Source: Dyella flagellata
Lineage (GTDB): Bacteria > Pseudomonadota > Gammaproteobacteria > Xanthomonadales > Rhodanobacteraceae
DNA length: 64,000 bases
Assembly (NCBI RefSeq): GCF_030160275.1
Contig: NZ_BSOA01000028.1
Span: 61,139 to 125,138, forward strand
Direction of reading: 5' to 3'
The stretch's first letter is position 1. Every line of letters starts with the position of its first letter. Of this stretch, positions 55,908 through 64,000 are shown in pieces. The translations under genes were made by a program, and so were the position numbers. The notes below the pieces were generated by a model. It was not told where the DNA came from and made no database searches. It saw only the letters and a list, made by a program, of their open reading frames with translations.

Positions 55908-57752
55908 CTACCAATCCAAACCGTCAGGCGACCCATCGGGATGGGCAAACCAGATTACCCAGTTGTGATTATTGGGACAGCCTGCGCCAAGAATGTGCGA
56001 GGTGATGACGCCATTGGCCGATTGCATACTCCCGTGATAACAACTGCCGAAGTTATCGCTGTAATCGCGTGTGGTGGAGCTTTCCCACAACGGATTGGGT
56101 GGATTGGTTCCCTCCGCGCGCGCGGATTGGAAGCCACTGGTCAAATGCGTGATGAAGTGGCCTTTGCCAGGCAGGTAATGGTCGCTATCGATCACACGGC
56201 CCTGCGTTACCCTCACATTGGAGTGCAGCAGGCTATCACCCTCGGTATCGCCCAAATTGTCGGACTGCACCGTGTCGGCGTAGGCCCATTGCAGCGGATA
56301 TTGGACGTTTATGCGGTCCCAGCTGAGCAGCGTGCTGCCGATCGTTCGGCTGCTGACTTCCTGTACGGTGTTATTCATCCATACGGTCTGGTGATAATAC
56401 TGGTTGACCGGCACGTTCAAGGGCAATGGCGGAGCTATCACGTCAAAGAATTGCGTACTGTTGAAGTTGCTCGTCTGATGTACGCGCGAATTGACAATGC
56501 CCTGCGAACTCGACACAAAACCACGTATTTCGAAATCCCTGTGTTGTTGCGTGGTGATGGTTCCCTCGATCGAATCACTGCTGGTTTGATGAATCGTATC
56601 GACGTCCGTAGGCGCGCCGTTCCCCGTGGCGAGCGTGTTCAGTGTCACGGCACCGCTTACCTGGCTGCTGTTCGGATCGAGATAGGCCAACAAGGTGGCG
56701 CCGCCGGCCCCGTTGGTATCCGTGGCGAGCGTACTAATGGAGATGCTATGGGAACCCGGCGCGCTCAAAACACCTGCAAAAGGCGTCAGGTCGACCCGAT
56801 AAGGCTTGAAGTTGAGCATTTCCAGGGTAGTAATGGGCTGGTCGGCGCTGTTGGGAATGATCCAGTTCAAGTCGGCGATGACGTCGGGAAACGCTGGCGC
56901 GATACCTGCTGGGGTATTGTCGACATTAACTTGCAGCTCCTGGAAATTGCCGCCGTTACACCCCTGGTTCGGCGGAAAGATATGAACGTCGGGGCTGCTA
57001 CCGGGCGCAAAGGGATTAGTGAGAAACGTGTAGAAAGGATTCGCGTCGTTACTGAAGCAGGTGTACCAGAGCGGACTGGAATCGCCGTCCGGATCGGGCA
57101 GGCCATAGACGTAGTCACTTTCGACATCCAGGTAGGCGCGCACGATGTTGTGCGGTAGATCGAGCGGTCCCACCTCGTTTACGGGGATGACAGCGTCCGG
57201 CACCTTGGGCGCCGGGGTAGCGGCACTGGACCGGTAAAAAGTGAGGCTTGCGCTGCCCTGAAACGCAAAACTGTCGACGTTGTCATTAGCCTCTCCTTGC
57301 TGGGCGCTCCAGATAAGACCAGTTTGAGGCGCCTTGAACAATGCACTGTAGTCGGTCAGGTCACGTTCGATAGTCCAGTTGGATGCGCCGTTGAAAAGCG
57401 GCACAGCACCATGGAACAGCCGCACATTAGCCAAGTCCATGCCAAGCGAGTCCACCACCGAGCGCCTGTTGGCCTGCACGTGCAATTTCAGGATGACCTT
57501 TGACCACGGCGGTGGACAGGCAGCAGGCGGCGTATAGGTAACCGTCGGGTCCACCGGCAAGTCGACGAACTGTTGTGGCCAATTGCGATTATGTAATAGC
57601 TCGACCACACACGGCTGCCCGACGGCGCCAGGCACATGCGGATCAATGGACGCAATGGTCCCGGCCGAAACGGGCTCGATCGAGCAGAATACGAATGTCA
57701 CAATGAAGGGCGCCGTCGCCGCCAGGCGACGTGCCAAAGGCATAGATCTCAT
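55908..57752 (-). CDS. secreted PNGase-A-like peptide N-glycosidase (amidase A family)
   Basis: A 614-residue protein with a signal peptide (LAATAPFIVTFVFCSIEPVSA) and a GGAGGAA site. The N-terminal half matches the plant/fungal amidase A (PNGase A) pattern: VTYTPPAACPPPWSKVILKL, RLFHGAVPLFNGASNW, TIERDLTDYSALFKAPQTGL and VRAYLDVESDY. The second half carries a further beta domain with FEIRGFVSSSQGIVNSRVHQ. PNGase A cleaves Asn-linked glycans, including plant glycans with core alpha-1,3-fucose, releasing them from peptides. With the GH92 and GH27 enzymes it points to N-glycoprotein use. Catalytic residues cannot be placed here. Secreted to periplasm or outside; no operon partner. Confidence 0.82.
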   Translation of the reverse strand: MRSMPLARRLAATAPFIVTFVFCSIEPVSAGTIASIDPHVPGAVGQPCVVELLHNRNWPQQFVDLPVDPTVTYTPPAACPPPWSKVILKLHVQANRRSVVDSLGMDLANVRLFHGAVPLFNGASNWTIERDLTDYSALFKAPQTGLIWSAQQGEANDNVDSFAFQGSASLTFYRSSAATPAPKVPDAVIPVNEVGPLDLPHNIVRAYLDVESDYVYGLPDPDGDSSPLWYTCFSNDANPFYTFLTNPFAPGSSPDVHIFPPNQGCNGGNFQELQVNVDNTPAGIAPAFPDVIADLNWIIPNSADQPITTLEMLNFKPYRVDLTPFAGVLSAPGSHSISISTLATDTNGAGGATLLAYLDPNSSQVSGAVTLNTLATGNGAPTDVDTIHQTSSDSIEGTITTQQHRDFEIRGFVSSSQGIVNSRVHQTSNFNSTQFFDVIAPPLPLNVPVNQYYHQTVWMNNTVQEVSSRTIGSTLLSWDRINVQYPLQWAYADTVQSDNLGDTEGDSLLHSNVRVTQGRVIDSDHYLPGKGHFITHLTSGFQSARAEGTNPPNPLWESSTTRDYSDNFGSCYHGSMQSANGVITSHILGAGCPNNHNWVIWFAHPDGSPDGLDW

Positions 57753-58087
57753 AACGGGGTTCCTCCCAAGCCGCCCCTGCGGGCGGGGATCTTATGCCGC
57801 ACCCGATGAAAATCTTGCATGGCATTCGTTAGCGATAAATATTCACTAATGATCCAATGCGGAAATACGACTTTTGTTTATTCACTATCTTTCAATCAAT
57901 ATTATTTAATAAATCATAAAGATAGGCCTTATAGAGCAAGCAAAACTTCTTTTCTCTTCATTCTGACCTTCGACGGAATGACGATACATTTTCATTTCAT
58001 CACGTTGCAACAACGGGTTGAAGTGTAAATGTCCTGCCGTTTGCTCAACTCCCCTTTAGCGTCACGCATGGGAAAAGGAGATTTACC
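57753..58087. other. 335-bp AT-rich divergent intergenic region
   Basis: The gap between the PNGase-A-like gene (minus) and the amine-oxidase gene (plus) is AT-rich at 57830-57950, unlike the rest of the window, and should hold both promoters. A degraded CGTCATTC-type palindrome lies at 57957-57985. An AAAAGGAG ribosome site at ~58073 belongs to the next gene. No ORF is convincing. Confidence 0.5.
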
Positions 58088-59884
58088 ATGCCCATCCGTT
58101 GCCAAAATTCACGCAACGCAACGGCTGCGCCGTTTTCGCTGCAGCGTCGCCGCTTCATGCAATCTACTGCGTTCGCTGGCGCGGCCATGGCGCTGGGTCT
58201 ACCCGGATTTTCCGCGCGCGCGGCAGGCAGCGGAAAAACGGTGGCGATCATTGGTGGCGGCGTTGCAGGACTGAGCGCCGCACATGAGTTGGCCGAGCGC
58301 GGTTTTAAGGTAAGCGTGTATGAACAACGCGCCTGGGGCGGCAAGGTGCGCACCGGTACAGGCACAGGCGGGCGCCTGGATCTGCCTGGCCAATATGGCT
58401 TCCCATTCCTTGGCGGCTTCTACAACAATCTGCCGGACACCCTGCAGCGAATTCCTTTTGCCAAGACCACGGACAATGTGCAGGGAAACATGCCGCAGTC
58501 ACCGCAATTGATGTTGGCTGCGGGTGGTCAGAGGGCCTACGTCAACAACTCGGCCTTCACCCCTTTTTCGGCCGGTGCCGCCGGCTTGCCCGCAGCGATT
58601 CACAGCTGGCTGCAAGACGCTTTTTTCGCGCTGGAAATACCGGCGGAAGAACTCGCGTACTTCGTGTCGAAATTCCATGTCTTCATGACCAGCTCCGATG
58701 CCCGCCGCCTGCGGCAGTGGGAATCCATGAGCTGGTGGGATTACGTGGGTGCGGCGACTCGTTCGTCCAACTATCAGCGCTTGATAGGCACGCCGCCCAT
58801 TTCGACGGTTCACAGCAAGGAAGCCAGCGCGCGCAGCGTCGGGCAAGCGCTTGAAGCAAGCTTTTATGCCGGTGTGGGGCAAGGCTATCGCCCTGCCGTT
58901 AGCACTATTTCCGACCAACCCAAGCATGGGTGGATCGACACTTGGTGCCGGCATCTAGCAAGCTTGGGTGTATCACTGAATCTCGGCGTGCAGGCAACGC
59001 AGTTCCAGTACGTTAACGGACGGGTGACAGGTGTGCTGGCCGATGCAGCTGGCCATCCACTCACCATCAAGGCTGACTGGTACGTGCTGGCCGTGCCTTC
59101 GGAAAAGGTCGCTGCGTTGCTTCCAGCGGCGATGCGGGAGGCCGACAGCCAGTTTGCGGGTATCGAGAAGCTGGAGCAGCGCTGGGTGGCCAGTGTGCAG
59201 TTCTTGCTGGCGCAAGCTGCGCCGATCCATCAAGGGCCTTTCGCATGCCTGCATTCGCCGTGGGCCGTAACTGGCATTTCACGGGTGCATTCCCGGCCAG
59301 TGGGCTTTGCTGCCACCCATGGCGATGGCACCGTACAGAGTGTGCTGTCGTTAGATGTGTCGGACTGGACCACTGCGGGCGTGCTGTATGGCTTGCCCGC
59401 CGCTCAATGCACGCAGGAGCAGATCGCGCAGGAAGTGCTGGCGCAATTGCGCCATGACTTGCCCAACGGCCACAGCGCGTTGCCCGATAGCATGATTCAA
59501 TCCTGGGCCATCGATCCGGCTGTGACCGGCCTGGGTACGGCCGATGCAGCCCATGCCGATCCGCTGTTCGTCAACACAGCAGGTTCGTGGTATTTGCGGC
59601 CCGACACCACGACGACCATCCCCAATTTCTTTCTGGCCGGCGACTATGTGCGTGCGACGGGCGCGGCTTTTGCGTCCATGGAAGCGGCCAACGAATCAGG
59701 CCGTCGCGCTGCCAATGCCATCTTGGCGGCAAGCGGTTCCGGTACCGCGCCTGCAAAGATCTATTCAGGCTACACATCGCCTCTGCTGATACCGGATTTC
59801 ACGGCCGATGCGACACGGTTTTCGGCCTGCCTGCCCAACAAAGTCGACTTGCTTGATCCTTATTGCCCCCACTGCCTGGTTTGA
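58088..59884 (+). CDS. Tat-exported FAD-dependent amine oxidase/desaturase-like protein
   Basis: A 598-residue flavoprotein. A twin-arginine signal (LQRRRFMQSTAFAGAAMALG) indicates export as a folded protein. The FAD-binding fold opens VAIIGGGVAGLSAAHELAERG; the C-terminal FAD motif is FFLAGDYVRATGAAFASMEAA. NAD(P)-binding amine oxidases, phytoene-desaturase types and hydroxysqualene dehydroxylase share this layout, so the substrate is open. An AAAAGGAG site precedes the ATG. The next gene, also a flavoenzyme, begins 52 bases later and is likely co-transcribed. Confidence 0.88.
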   Translation: MPIRCQNSRNATAAPFSLQRRRFMQSTAFAGAAMALGLPGFSARAAGSGKTVAIIGGGVAGLSAAHELAERGFKVSVYEQRAWGGKVRTGTGTGGRLDLPGQYGFPFLGGFYNNLPDTLQRIPFAKTTDNVQGNMPQSPQLMLAAGGQRAYVNNSAFTPFSAGAAGLPAAIHSWLQDAFFALEIPAEELAYFVSKFHVFMTSSDARRLRQWESMSWWDYVGAATRSSNYQRLIGTPPISTVHSKEASARSVGQALEASFYAGVGQGYRPAVSTISDQPKHGWIDTWCRHLASLGVSLNLGVQATQFQYVNGRVTGVLADAAGHPLTIKADWYVLAVPSEKVAALLPAAMREADSQFAGIEKLEQRWVASVQFLLAQAAPIHQGPFACLHSPWAVTGISRVHSRPVGFAATHGDGTVQSVLSLDVSDWTTAGVLYGLPAAQCTQEQIAQEVLAQLRHDLPNGHSALPDSMIQSWAIDPAVTGLGTADAAHADPLFVNTAGSWYLRPDTTTTIPNFFLAGDYVRATGAAFASMEAANESGRRAANAILAASGSGTAPAKIYSGYTSPLLIPDFTADATRFSACLPNKVDLLDPYCPHCLV

Positions 59885-59936
59885 TACTGATGAAAAGGCC
59901 TAAAGGCGAGGCCTGCCATCAGCAAGGAGCATCGCC

Positions 59937-61559
59937 ATGAGTTATGTCTTTATCGACGCCAACGATGCGCTTCATCGCTACGACACGGTTACCCAGGGAT
60001 TCAATCGGCGCTGGCCGTCGCCTGGAGAGAGTGCCGGCAGCATCTATGTCTGTTCAACTCCCGCAGACGCACTGGCTGCGCTAAAGGATGCCCTCGCCAA
60101 AAGAAAACGGCCGACCATACGCAGCGGTGGCCACTGCTATGAAGGTTTCGTCTCCAATAATCCCGGCGGCGCCATCATCGACATTGGGCTGATGACGGGC
60201 ATCCCTACCAACGTAACCGTTCAACTGGAAAACCATTCCACCCATACATACCGATTCCAGGTGCTGGCGGGTAACCAGCTCTGGGATTCCTATGCCAATC
60301 TCTACAAACGTACCGGCAAGACCATACCTGGCGGGACGTGCTATTCGGTGGGTACCGGTGGGCATATCGTTGGCGGTGGCTACGGCGGGCTGTCCAGGCA
60401 GCATGGCCTGGTCATCGACTGGTTGTCGGGCGTGGATATCCTGGTGGTCGATGCACAAGGCAGCGTGCGCCCCCTGCATGCCAATGCCACGCAACACGCC
60501 GACTTGTTCAAGCTATGCCGCGGTGGCGGCGGTGGCAACGTCGGACTGATTACCGGCTATTACTTCGATGACATGCCCGTGGCGCCACAGCAAGTGGCCA
60601 CGCTAGGCCTGCAATACCCATGGTTTCTGTTCCGCAACGACAAAACCCGTTTGGGTGAATTCCTCAATACCTATGCGCAATTCATGATCAGCGCCGACAC
60701 CAACCCTCGCACGTATGGCCTGTTCACCGGCCTCGGGCTTACTCATGTCACGGCCGGCGGCATCTGGATCGGCTTGCAATATTCGGACGAGAACGGTGGC
60801 CTGACTGACCTTGCACCGCTGAACGACTTCGTGAATGCGATGAGTCCGTTTGGTCCCAAGCTGCTCGATACCTACCTGCCCGGAAGTGGCGTGCGCCTGC
60901 CCTTTGTTCCGCCCCGTGCACCGCTGGTATCCGGCCTGCCTGCCGGCGCCCAGGTTTTCGATTGGCTGTACGCCACCCAGTCGGGAAATGGCTCCGGCAA
61001 TAATCAACGCGGCAAATACAAGTCGTCCTACATGAAAAACGTATTCACCCAGACGGAGATCGATGCGCTGTTCCAATACCTGACCGTGGTGAATGCGAGC
61101 GACCCGCACTTCGCGCATTCGCTAGTGCAAATCGACTCCTACGGTGGCGCCATCAATCACGTCAGCAGCACCAACAACGGTTTCAATCCGGCCAACAACC
61201 AGACCGCGGTCACGCAACGCCATTCGATACTGAAGCTGCAATACCAGACCTACTGGACAGATCCGGCTGACGACGACAAGCATTTGAGCTGGCTGCGTGA
61301 TTTTTACTATGCCGTGCATGCGCAGGACGGCTACAACGGCACGCCCTACCCTGCTTCGACAACTTTACCGAACTCGCGTTATGAGGGGTGTTACATCAAC
61401 TACCCGGACGTCGACATGCTTACCGGAAAAACGCCCGGGCTACCTGGGTATAACTGGGGAGATCTTTATTACCCTGGTATCTATAACGAGCTGGTGGCGA
61501 TCAAAAAATCGTACGACCCACTGAATATCTTTCATCACGCGATGTCGCTTGGCGCATGA
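59937..61559 (+). CDS. berberine-bridge-type FAD oxidase
   Basis: A 540-residue FAD-linked oxidase. The PCMH-type FAD domain has RSGGHCYEGF, where the His is the usual 8-alpha covalent attachment site. GGTCYSVGTGGHIVGGGYG supplies a Cys at the position of the second (6-S-cysteinyl) linkage. YPGIYNELVAIKKSYDPLNIFHHAMSLG is the BBE-type C terminus. Such enzymes oxidise alcohols, sugars or alkaloids and reduce O2. No signal peptide is seen, unlike the gene before it. AAGGAG lies eight bases before the ATG. Two flavoenzymes in tandem suggest consecutive oxidation steps of one substrate. Confidence 0.9.
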   Translation: MSYVFIDANDALHRYDTVTQGFNRRWPSPGESAGSIYVCSTPADALAALKDALAKRKRPTIRSGGHCYEGFVSNNPGGAIIDIGLMTGIPTNVTVQLENHSTHTYRFQVLAGNQLWDSYANLYKRTGKTIPGGTCYSVGTGGHIVGGGYGGLSRQHGLVIDWLSGVDILVVDAQGSVRPLHANATQHADLFKLCRGGGGGNVGLITGYYFDDMPVAPQQVATLGLQYPWFLFRNDKTRLGEFLNTYAQFMISADTNPRTYGLFTGLGLTHVTAGGIWIGLQYSDENGGLTDLAPLNDFVNAMSPFGPKLLDTYLPGSGVRLPFVPPRAPLVSGLPAGAQVFDWLYATQSGNGSGNNQRGKYKSSYMKNVFTQTEIDALFQYLTVVNASDPHFAHSLVQIDSYGGAINHVSSTNNGFNPANNQTAVTQRHSILKLQYQTYWTDPADDDKHLSWLRDFYYAVHAQDGYNGTPYPASTTLPNSRYEGCYINYPDVDMLTGKTPGLPGYNWGDLYYPGIYNELVAIKKSYDPLNIFHHAMSLGA

Positions 61560-61570
61560 CCGCGCCGGCA

Positions 61571-62323
61571 TCAGTGATGATTCATGTCTGCAGGCGTTCC
61601 GTCGGACCAAGTCGGGGCCGGGACCAGGAACACGAGAATCGGCGGCAGCCCTTTCATTTCAGTGTGTTGTTCAGGCGAGAAGAACCAATACGGGCTAGAC
61701 ATGACCGGCGAGCCGTCTGCGCCGGAACCCCAATCTTTGGCATCCTTGACCAGGGTGTCGAACATGAGGTGAGGCATGTTGTGGCCTCCTTGATCGGTCA
61801 GATACGACGATTTGGACATCATGTAATCCATGGCGCCGCTTTCGAGCGGTGGCAATTGCTTATTTTTGTACGCGGCTTGCAGGGCCGACAGCATCTCTTC
61901 CTTGGAACGGCCAGCCAGCACCATCTTGGCGCGCAGTTTAAAGATCGGCACGATCGAGCGTGCAGCCTGGGGATTGAGGCAATCGGCAGCCAGTATTTTC
62001 GGGTTCCAGAATTCGGGCCAGTCAAACGGTCCCGACCAGCTTCTGCCCACTAGGCAGACGAACCCGTTCTTGCCTTCTACCGCCGTCTCGTAGCCCTTTC
62101 GCCCCAACACCAGGATCGTCGCATCACGGGAGATGGACTGCGGCGCCGCACTGCGCGCCAAGGCAATCTCCGCTGCCTTATCCGCCATGAGGTATTGGTC
62201 GATCGGGGCCATCTTCGGATAGGGTGTCGCGGCATCCTGTGCCATCGCCTGGTGTGCCGCCCCAAGCCCGATCAGCAGGACGGAACACGTCATCAAAAAA
62301 GCGCCAAGCTTGTTTTTACGCAT
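61571..62323 (-). CDS. small secreted protein, paralogue of 1277-1900
   Basis: A 250-residue protein with signal peptide (LGAFLMTCSVLLIGLGAAHQAMA) and a GGGGAAG site. EIALARSAAPQSISRDATIL, VLGRKGYETAV and NGFVCLVGRSW match the left-end paralogue motif for motif. It also has FNP-like AADCLNPQAARSIVP and a C-terminal WFFSPEQHTEMKG. No known family is recognised. It is convergent with the flavoenzyme operon, 11 bases from its end. Confidence 0.75.
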   Translation of the reverse strand: MRKNKLGAFLMTCSVLLIGLGAAHQAMAQDAATPYPKMAPIDQYLMADKAAEIALARSAAPQSISRDATILVLGRKGYETAVEGKNGFVCLVGRSWSGPFDWPEFWNPKILAADCLNPQAARSIVPIFKLRAKMVLAGRSKEEMLSALQAAYKNKQLPPLESGAMDYMMSKSSYLTDQGGHNMPHLMFDTLVKDAKDWGSGADGSPVMSSPYWFFSPEQHTEMKGLPPILVFLVPAPTWSDGTPADMNHH

Positions 62324-62393
62324 GGTCTTCCCCTCGGAATTGGTTTTTCACGCCATGGCGCGAAAGTGCGCCGTTGGCCTGTTGCAGTGCTGC

Positions 62394-62750
62394 TTAGCCC
62401 TCTGCAGGGGCTGGGTTGAAGAAGATTTCCCGCACCTCGACCACGCCAGGAAACGTCTTGGCACCTTTGCGCAACCACACCAAAACTTCGTCCAGGCTCT
62501 CGGTTTCCAGTATCGAAAGACCGCCTACGTACTCTTTCGCCTCCGAATACGGCCCGTCGGTGACAACCACCTCGCCATCAGGCTGCGACCGCACCGTCAC
62601 TGCCTTCGGGCTCAGGCCACACGCGAACTTCCTGACACCCGCGGCGATCATTTCCCGGTTGAGCGCGTGGATGGCGTCGATGGTCTCCTGGGTTACGCGG
62701 GACGGGTCAAAGTCGTCCGGAATGTAGGTAGAGATCAAATATTGCGGCAT
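62394..62750 (-). CDS. YCII-related (DGPF-type) protein
   Basis: A 118-residue protein: QYLISTYIPDDFDPSRVTQE at the N terminus, then VTDGPYSEAKEYVGGLSIL, the signature D-G-P-Y/F and E-x-K-E. It ends FPGVVEVREIF. This is the YCII/DGPF fold, a small dimeric alpha/beta barrel often encoded near extracytoplasmic-function sigma factors. None is present here. AGGGGA precedes the ATG. Role unknown; cytoplasmic. Confidence 0.85.
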   Translation of the reverse strand: MPQYLISTYIPDDFDPSRVTQETIDAIHALNREMIAAGVRKFACGLSPKAVTVRSQPDGEVVVTDGPYSEAKEYVGGLSILETESLDEVLVWLRKGAKTFPGVVEVREIFFNPAPAEG

Positions 62751-62960
62751 TTTCGTCCCCTTGGATGGTCATCGGCCAGGCTGGTTACCCGATTTCACTA
62801 TAGCGACGAACGGAAAGGCCGGAATTCGACAAGCTGCCGCGAAAATTTTGGCTCTTTTCGCATGGGAGTACTACCGGCCTTGAGGCTCCCGCTTTTTTTG
62901 GGTCCTCTTTGACGTACAAATCATGATCCCGATCCCAAAGCTAATGATTTTTTGGCCGAC

Positions 62961-63146
62961 CTATTGCTGACCAGGTTTCCCGTATATGTAGACCATCCAC
63001 CAGACACAGGTTGCCTCCACCACGGTCAAGCGGCCGCGGCCGTTGTAGCCGTAGCCCCAGGTTTCGCCGGCCACGCTAATGCCCGTGGCATTGCCATCCT
63101 TGTCACAGCCTCGTGCACTGTTGCCAATGTGCGTCAGCCAAAGCAT
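62961..63146 (-). pseudogene. RHS/YD-repeat remnant
   Basis: A 61-codon frame contains CDKDGNATGISVAGETWGYG and YNGRGRLTVVE, followed by WWMVYIYGKPGQQ. The D-x-x-G-N-x-T ... Y-x-x-x-G-R-L sequence is the YD repeat of RHS/wall-associated proteins. The upstream DNA is broken by stops and shows no further repeats, so it is a fragment of a much larger gene. It lies in the 480-bp gap between the YCII and SRPBCC genes. Confidence 0.55.
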
Positions 63147-63230
63147 GCCGTTTGGGTGGTCGCAAGACTGAACCTGGTACCGTTATTGGCGCCGATTGCA
63201 GTCGTAAGCAGGCCTTACGTCATAGAAGGG

Positions 63231-63689
63231 CTATGGGGACTCTACGTATCGCTTGAAGGCATCGATCGTTCCCATCCAATAGAAATGCAGATGCCGGTAG
63301 ATGGCCATCGTGGGAAATCCCGACGCCTCGAATCTCAGCATCGTTCGGCTCCCATCGGCTTGAAGCACGAAGCTCAGTTTCGTATAGCTTGATGGCTGAT
63401 CCGGTAGACAGGAAAGCGAGCTAAGGTGCGTGAAGCTCACCGAATGGAACGGTTTGAAGGCAAGCACAACACCTCGGTTCTCGAATCGCAAATGATGTAT
63501 GCCGCGAATGACAATGGCGCTTCCCACTGTCCAGGTCGTATCCACTTCGACCGAATAATCGCTGCCACCGAGCCATTCGTTCATGCTGCGAGGGCTGACA
63601 AGCTGCTCCCAGACCACCGCAACAGGCGCCTCCAAAACTACTTCCTCATTGAAGCAAGCAGGAATATCACTGCCAGATGGGAGATTCAT
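63231..63689 (-). CDS. SRPBCC/START-like domain protein
   Basis: A 152-residue protein. ACFNEEVVLEAPVAVVWEQLVSP opens a polyketide-cyclase/AHSA1-like fold. SMNEWLGGSDYSVEV, and the C-terminal helix YRHLHFYWMGTIDAFKRYVE complete the helix-grip topology. These domains bind hydrophobic ligands. The ribosome site is weak (GAGCG). It is preceded by a REP doublet. No operon partner is evident. Confidence 0.78.
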   Translation of the reverse strand: MNLPSGSDIPACFNEEVVLEAPVAVVWEQLVSPRSMNEWLGGSDYSVEVDTTWTVGSAIVIRGIHHLRFENRGVVLAFKPFHSVSFTHLSSLSCLPDQPSSYTKLSFVLQADGSRTMLRFEASGFPTMAIYRHLHFYWMGTIDAFKRYVESP

Positions 63690-63751
63690 CGCTCAAAGTC
63701 CATGTCGCGGTGTACCAGATTATCGCTACCTCGGCGCGTCCCGCAGAGTTC

Positions 63752-63819
63752 GTAGGCTGGGATGGCAATCCCAGCTTTTCACGCGGCATGCAGATGCTGG
63801 GATTGTCATCCCAGCCTAC
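63752..63819. repeat. REP doublet, copy 7
   Basis: Inverted REP pair (GTAGGCTGGGATGGCAATCC ... ATCCCAGCCTAC). Its right end supplies the stop codon of the truncated minus-strand frame that follows. Confidence 0.9.
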
Positions 63820-63940
63820 GCAGACGTCCCCGATGCTCCGCGCTCGCCGATTGCTTGCGCGGCATCCGGCCGCAGCTGGGCGGGATCGTAGTAGAAGCGT
63901 TCGCGCATGATCCTGCCGTCGATCCACTGTTGGACTGCTA
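63816..63940 (-). pseudogene. C-terminal remnant of a gene cut at the right edge
   Basis: A coding-like frame reads VQQWIDGRIMRERFYYDPAQ, then LRPDAAQAIGERGASGTSA, and stops at a TAG inside the REP. Upstream it runs into a stop within the sequence that looks like an insertion-sequence end at ~63941. It may be the tail of a disrupted gene; family not recognised. Confidence 0.35.
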
Positions 63941-64000
63941 GGGATGCTCTGATTTATTCCGAGCTATGGCAAGATCCCGTCACCTGACGATGGAAGCGAT
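63941..64000 (+). mobile_element. possible left end of an IS5-like insertion sequence (partial)
   Basis: CTAGGGATGCTCTGATTTAT resembles an IS terminal repeat, and 25 bases into it an ATG (63966) opens a frame ARSRHLTMEA that continues past the window edge, like a short-leader transposase start. The minus-strand remnant stops exactly here. The element cannot be confirmed without the right-hand sequence. Confidence 0.35.

Overview
The window is high-GC bacterial chromosome. Its gene content and repeat types suggest a gammaproteobacterium of the Xanthomonadales, perhaps Rhodanobacteraceae (Dyella/Luteibacter-like). That is an inference from REP doublets, many secreted glycosidases and flavoenzymes, and twin-arginine and lipoprotein signals; no rRNA, tRNA or other marker gene is present to prove it. 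I see no CRISPR array, tRNA, rRNA or prophage.

Layout. 1-8.4 kb: the N-terminal half of a PAS-GAF sensor running off the left edge, a small secreted protein, a TolB-like beta-propeller, an SGNH lipase/esterase and small housekeeping-type genes (DUF1801, RidA, S51 peptidase, membrane protein). 8.6-10.9 kb: a GH92 alpha-mannosidase. 11.0-29.0 kb: the dominant feature, a four-gene operon on the minus strand (MbtH-like protein, then three non-ribosomal peptide synthetases) whose synthetase genes are joined by ATGA stop/start overlaps. The order is A-MT-T / C-A-T / C-A-T-C-A-T-C-A-MT-T-TE: five modules, with methyltransferase domains only in the first and last. 29.3-37.6 kb: a VOC protein, two secreted proteins, a LytS/LytTR-type two-component pair, a quinone-oxidoreductase-like protein and an isochorismatase-like hydrolase.

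37.8-41.2 kb: two more secreted glycosidases (GH27 alpha-galactosidase and a GH63/trehalase-like enzyme). 41.3-44.1 kb: small secreted or membrane proteins and a GST. 44.2-47.8 kb: a two-gene operon of an uncharacterised 633-residue protein and a CXXCH-containing lipoprotein. 48.2-51.2 kb: a compact hairpin-rich element with a strong terminator, a DUF308-like membrane protein divergent from a TetR regulator with a visible operator, and a ChrA transporter. 51.2-57.8 kb: an AraC regulator, a Tat-exported DUF1501 protein, a six-hairpin glycosidase, a patatin-like protein whose expected catalytic Asp is Asn, a 20-codon peptide gene with its own Shine-Dalgarno and terminator, and a PNGase-A-like amidase. 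58.1-61.6 kb: two flavoenzymes in tandem. 61.6-64 kb: a paralogue of the small secreted protein near the left end, a YCII-type protein, an RHS remnant, an SRPBCC protein, and at the right edge what looks like an insertion sequence cutting a gene.

The secreted enzymes form a loose theme: PNGase A, GH92, GH27, the GH63-like enzyme, the six-hairpin enzyme and the SGNH esterase would together suit a bacterium that strips glycans from plant or fungal glycoproteins. Seven copies of a ~56-69 bp REP doublet and three smaller repeat families mark the intergenic spaces.
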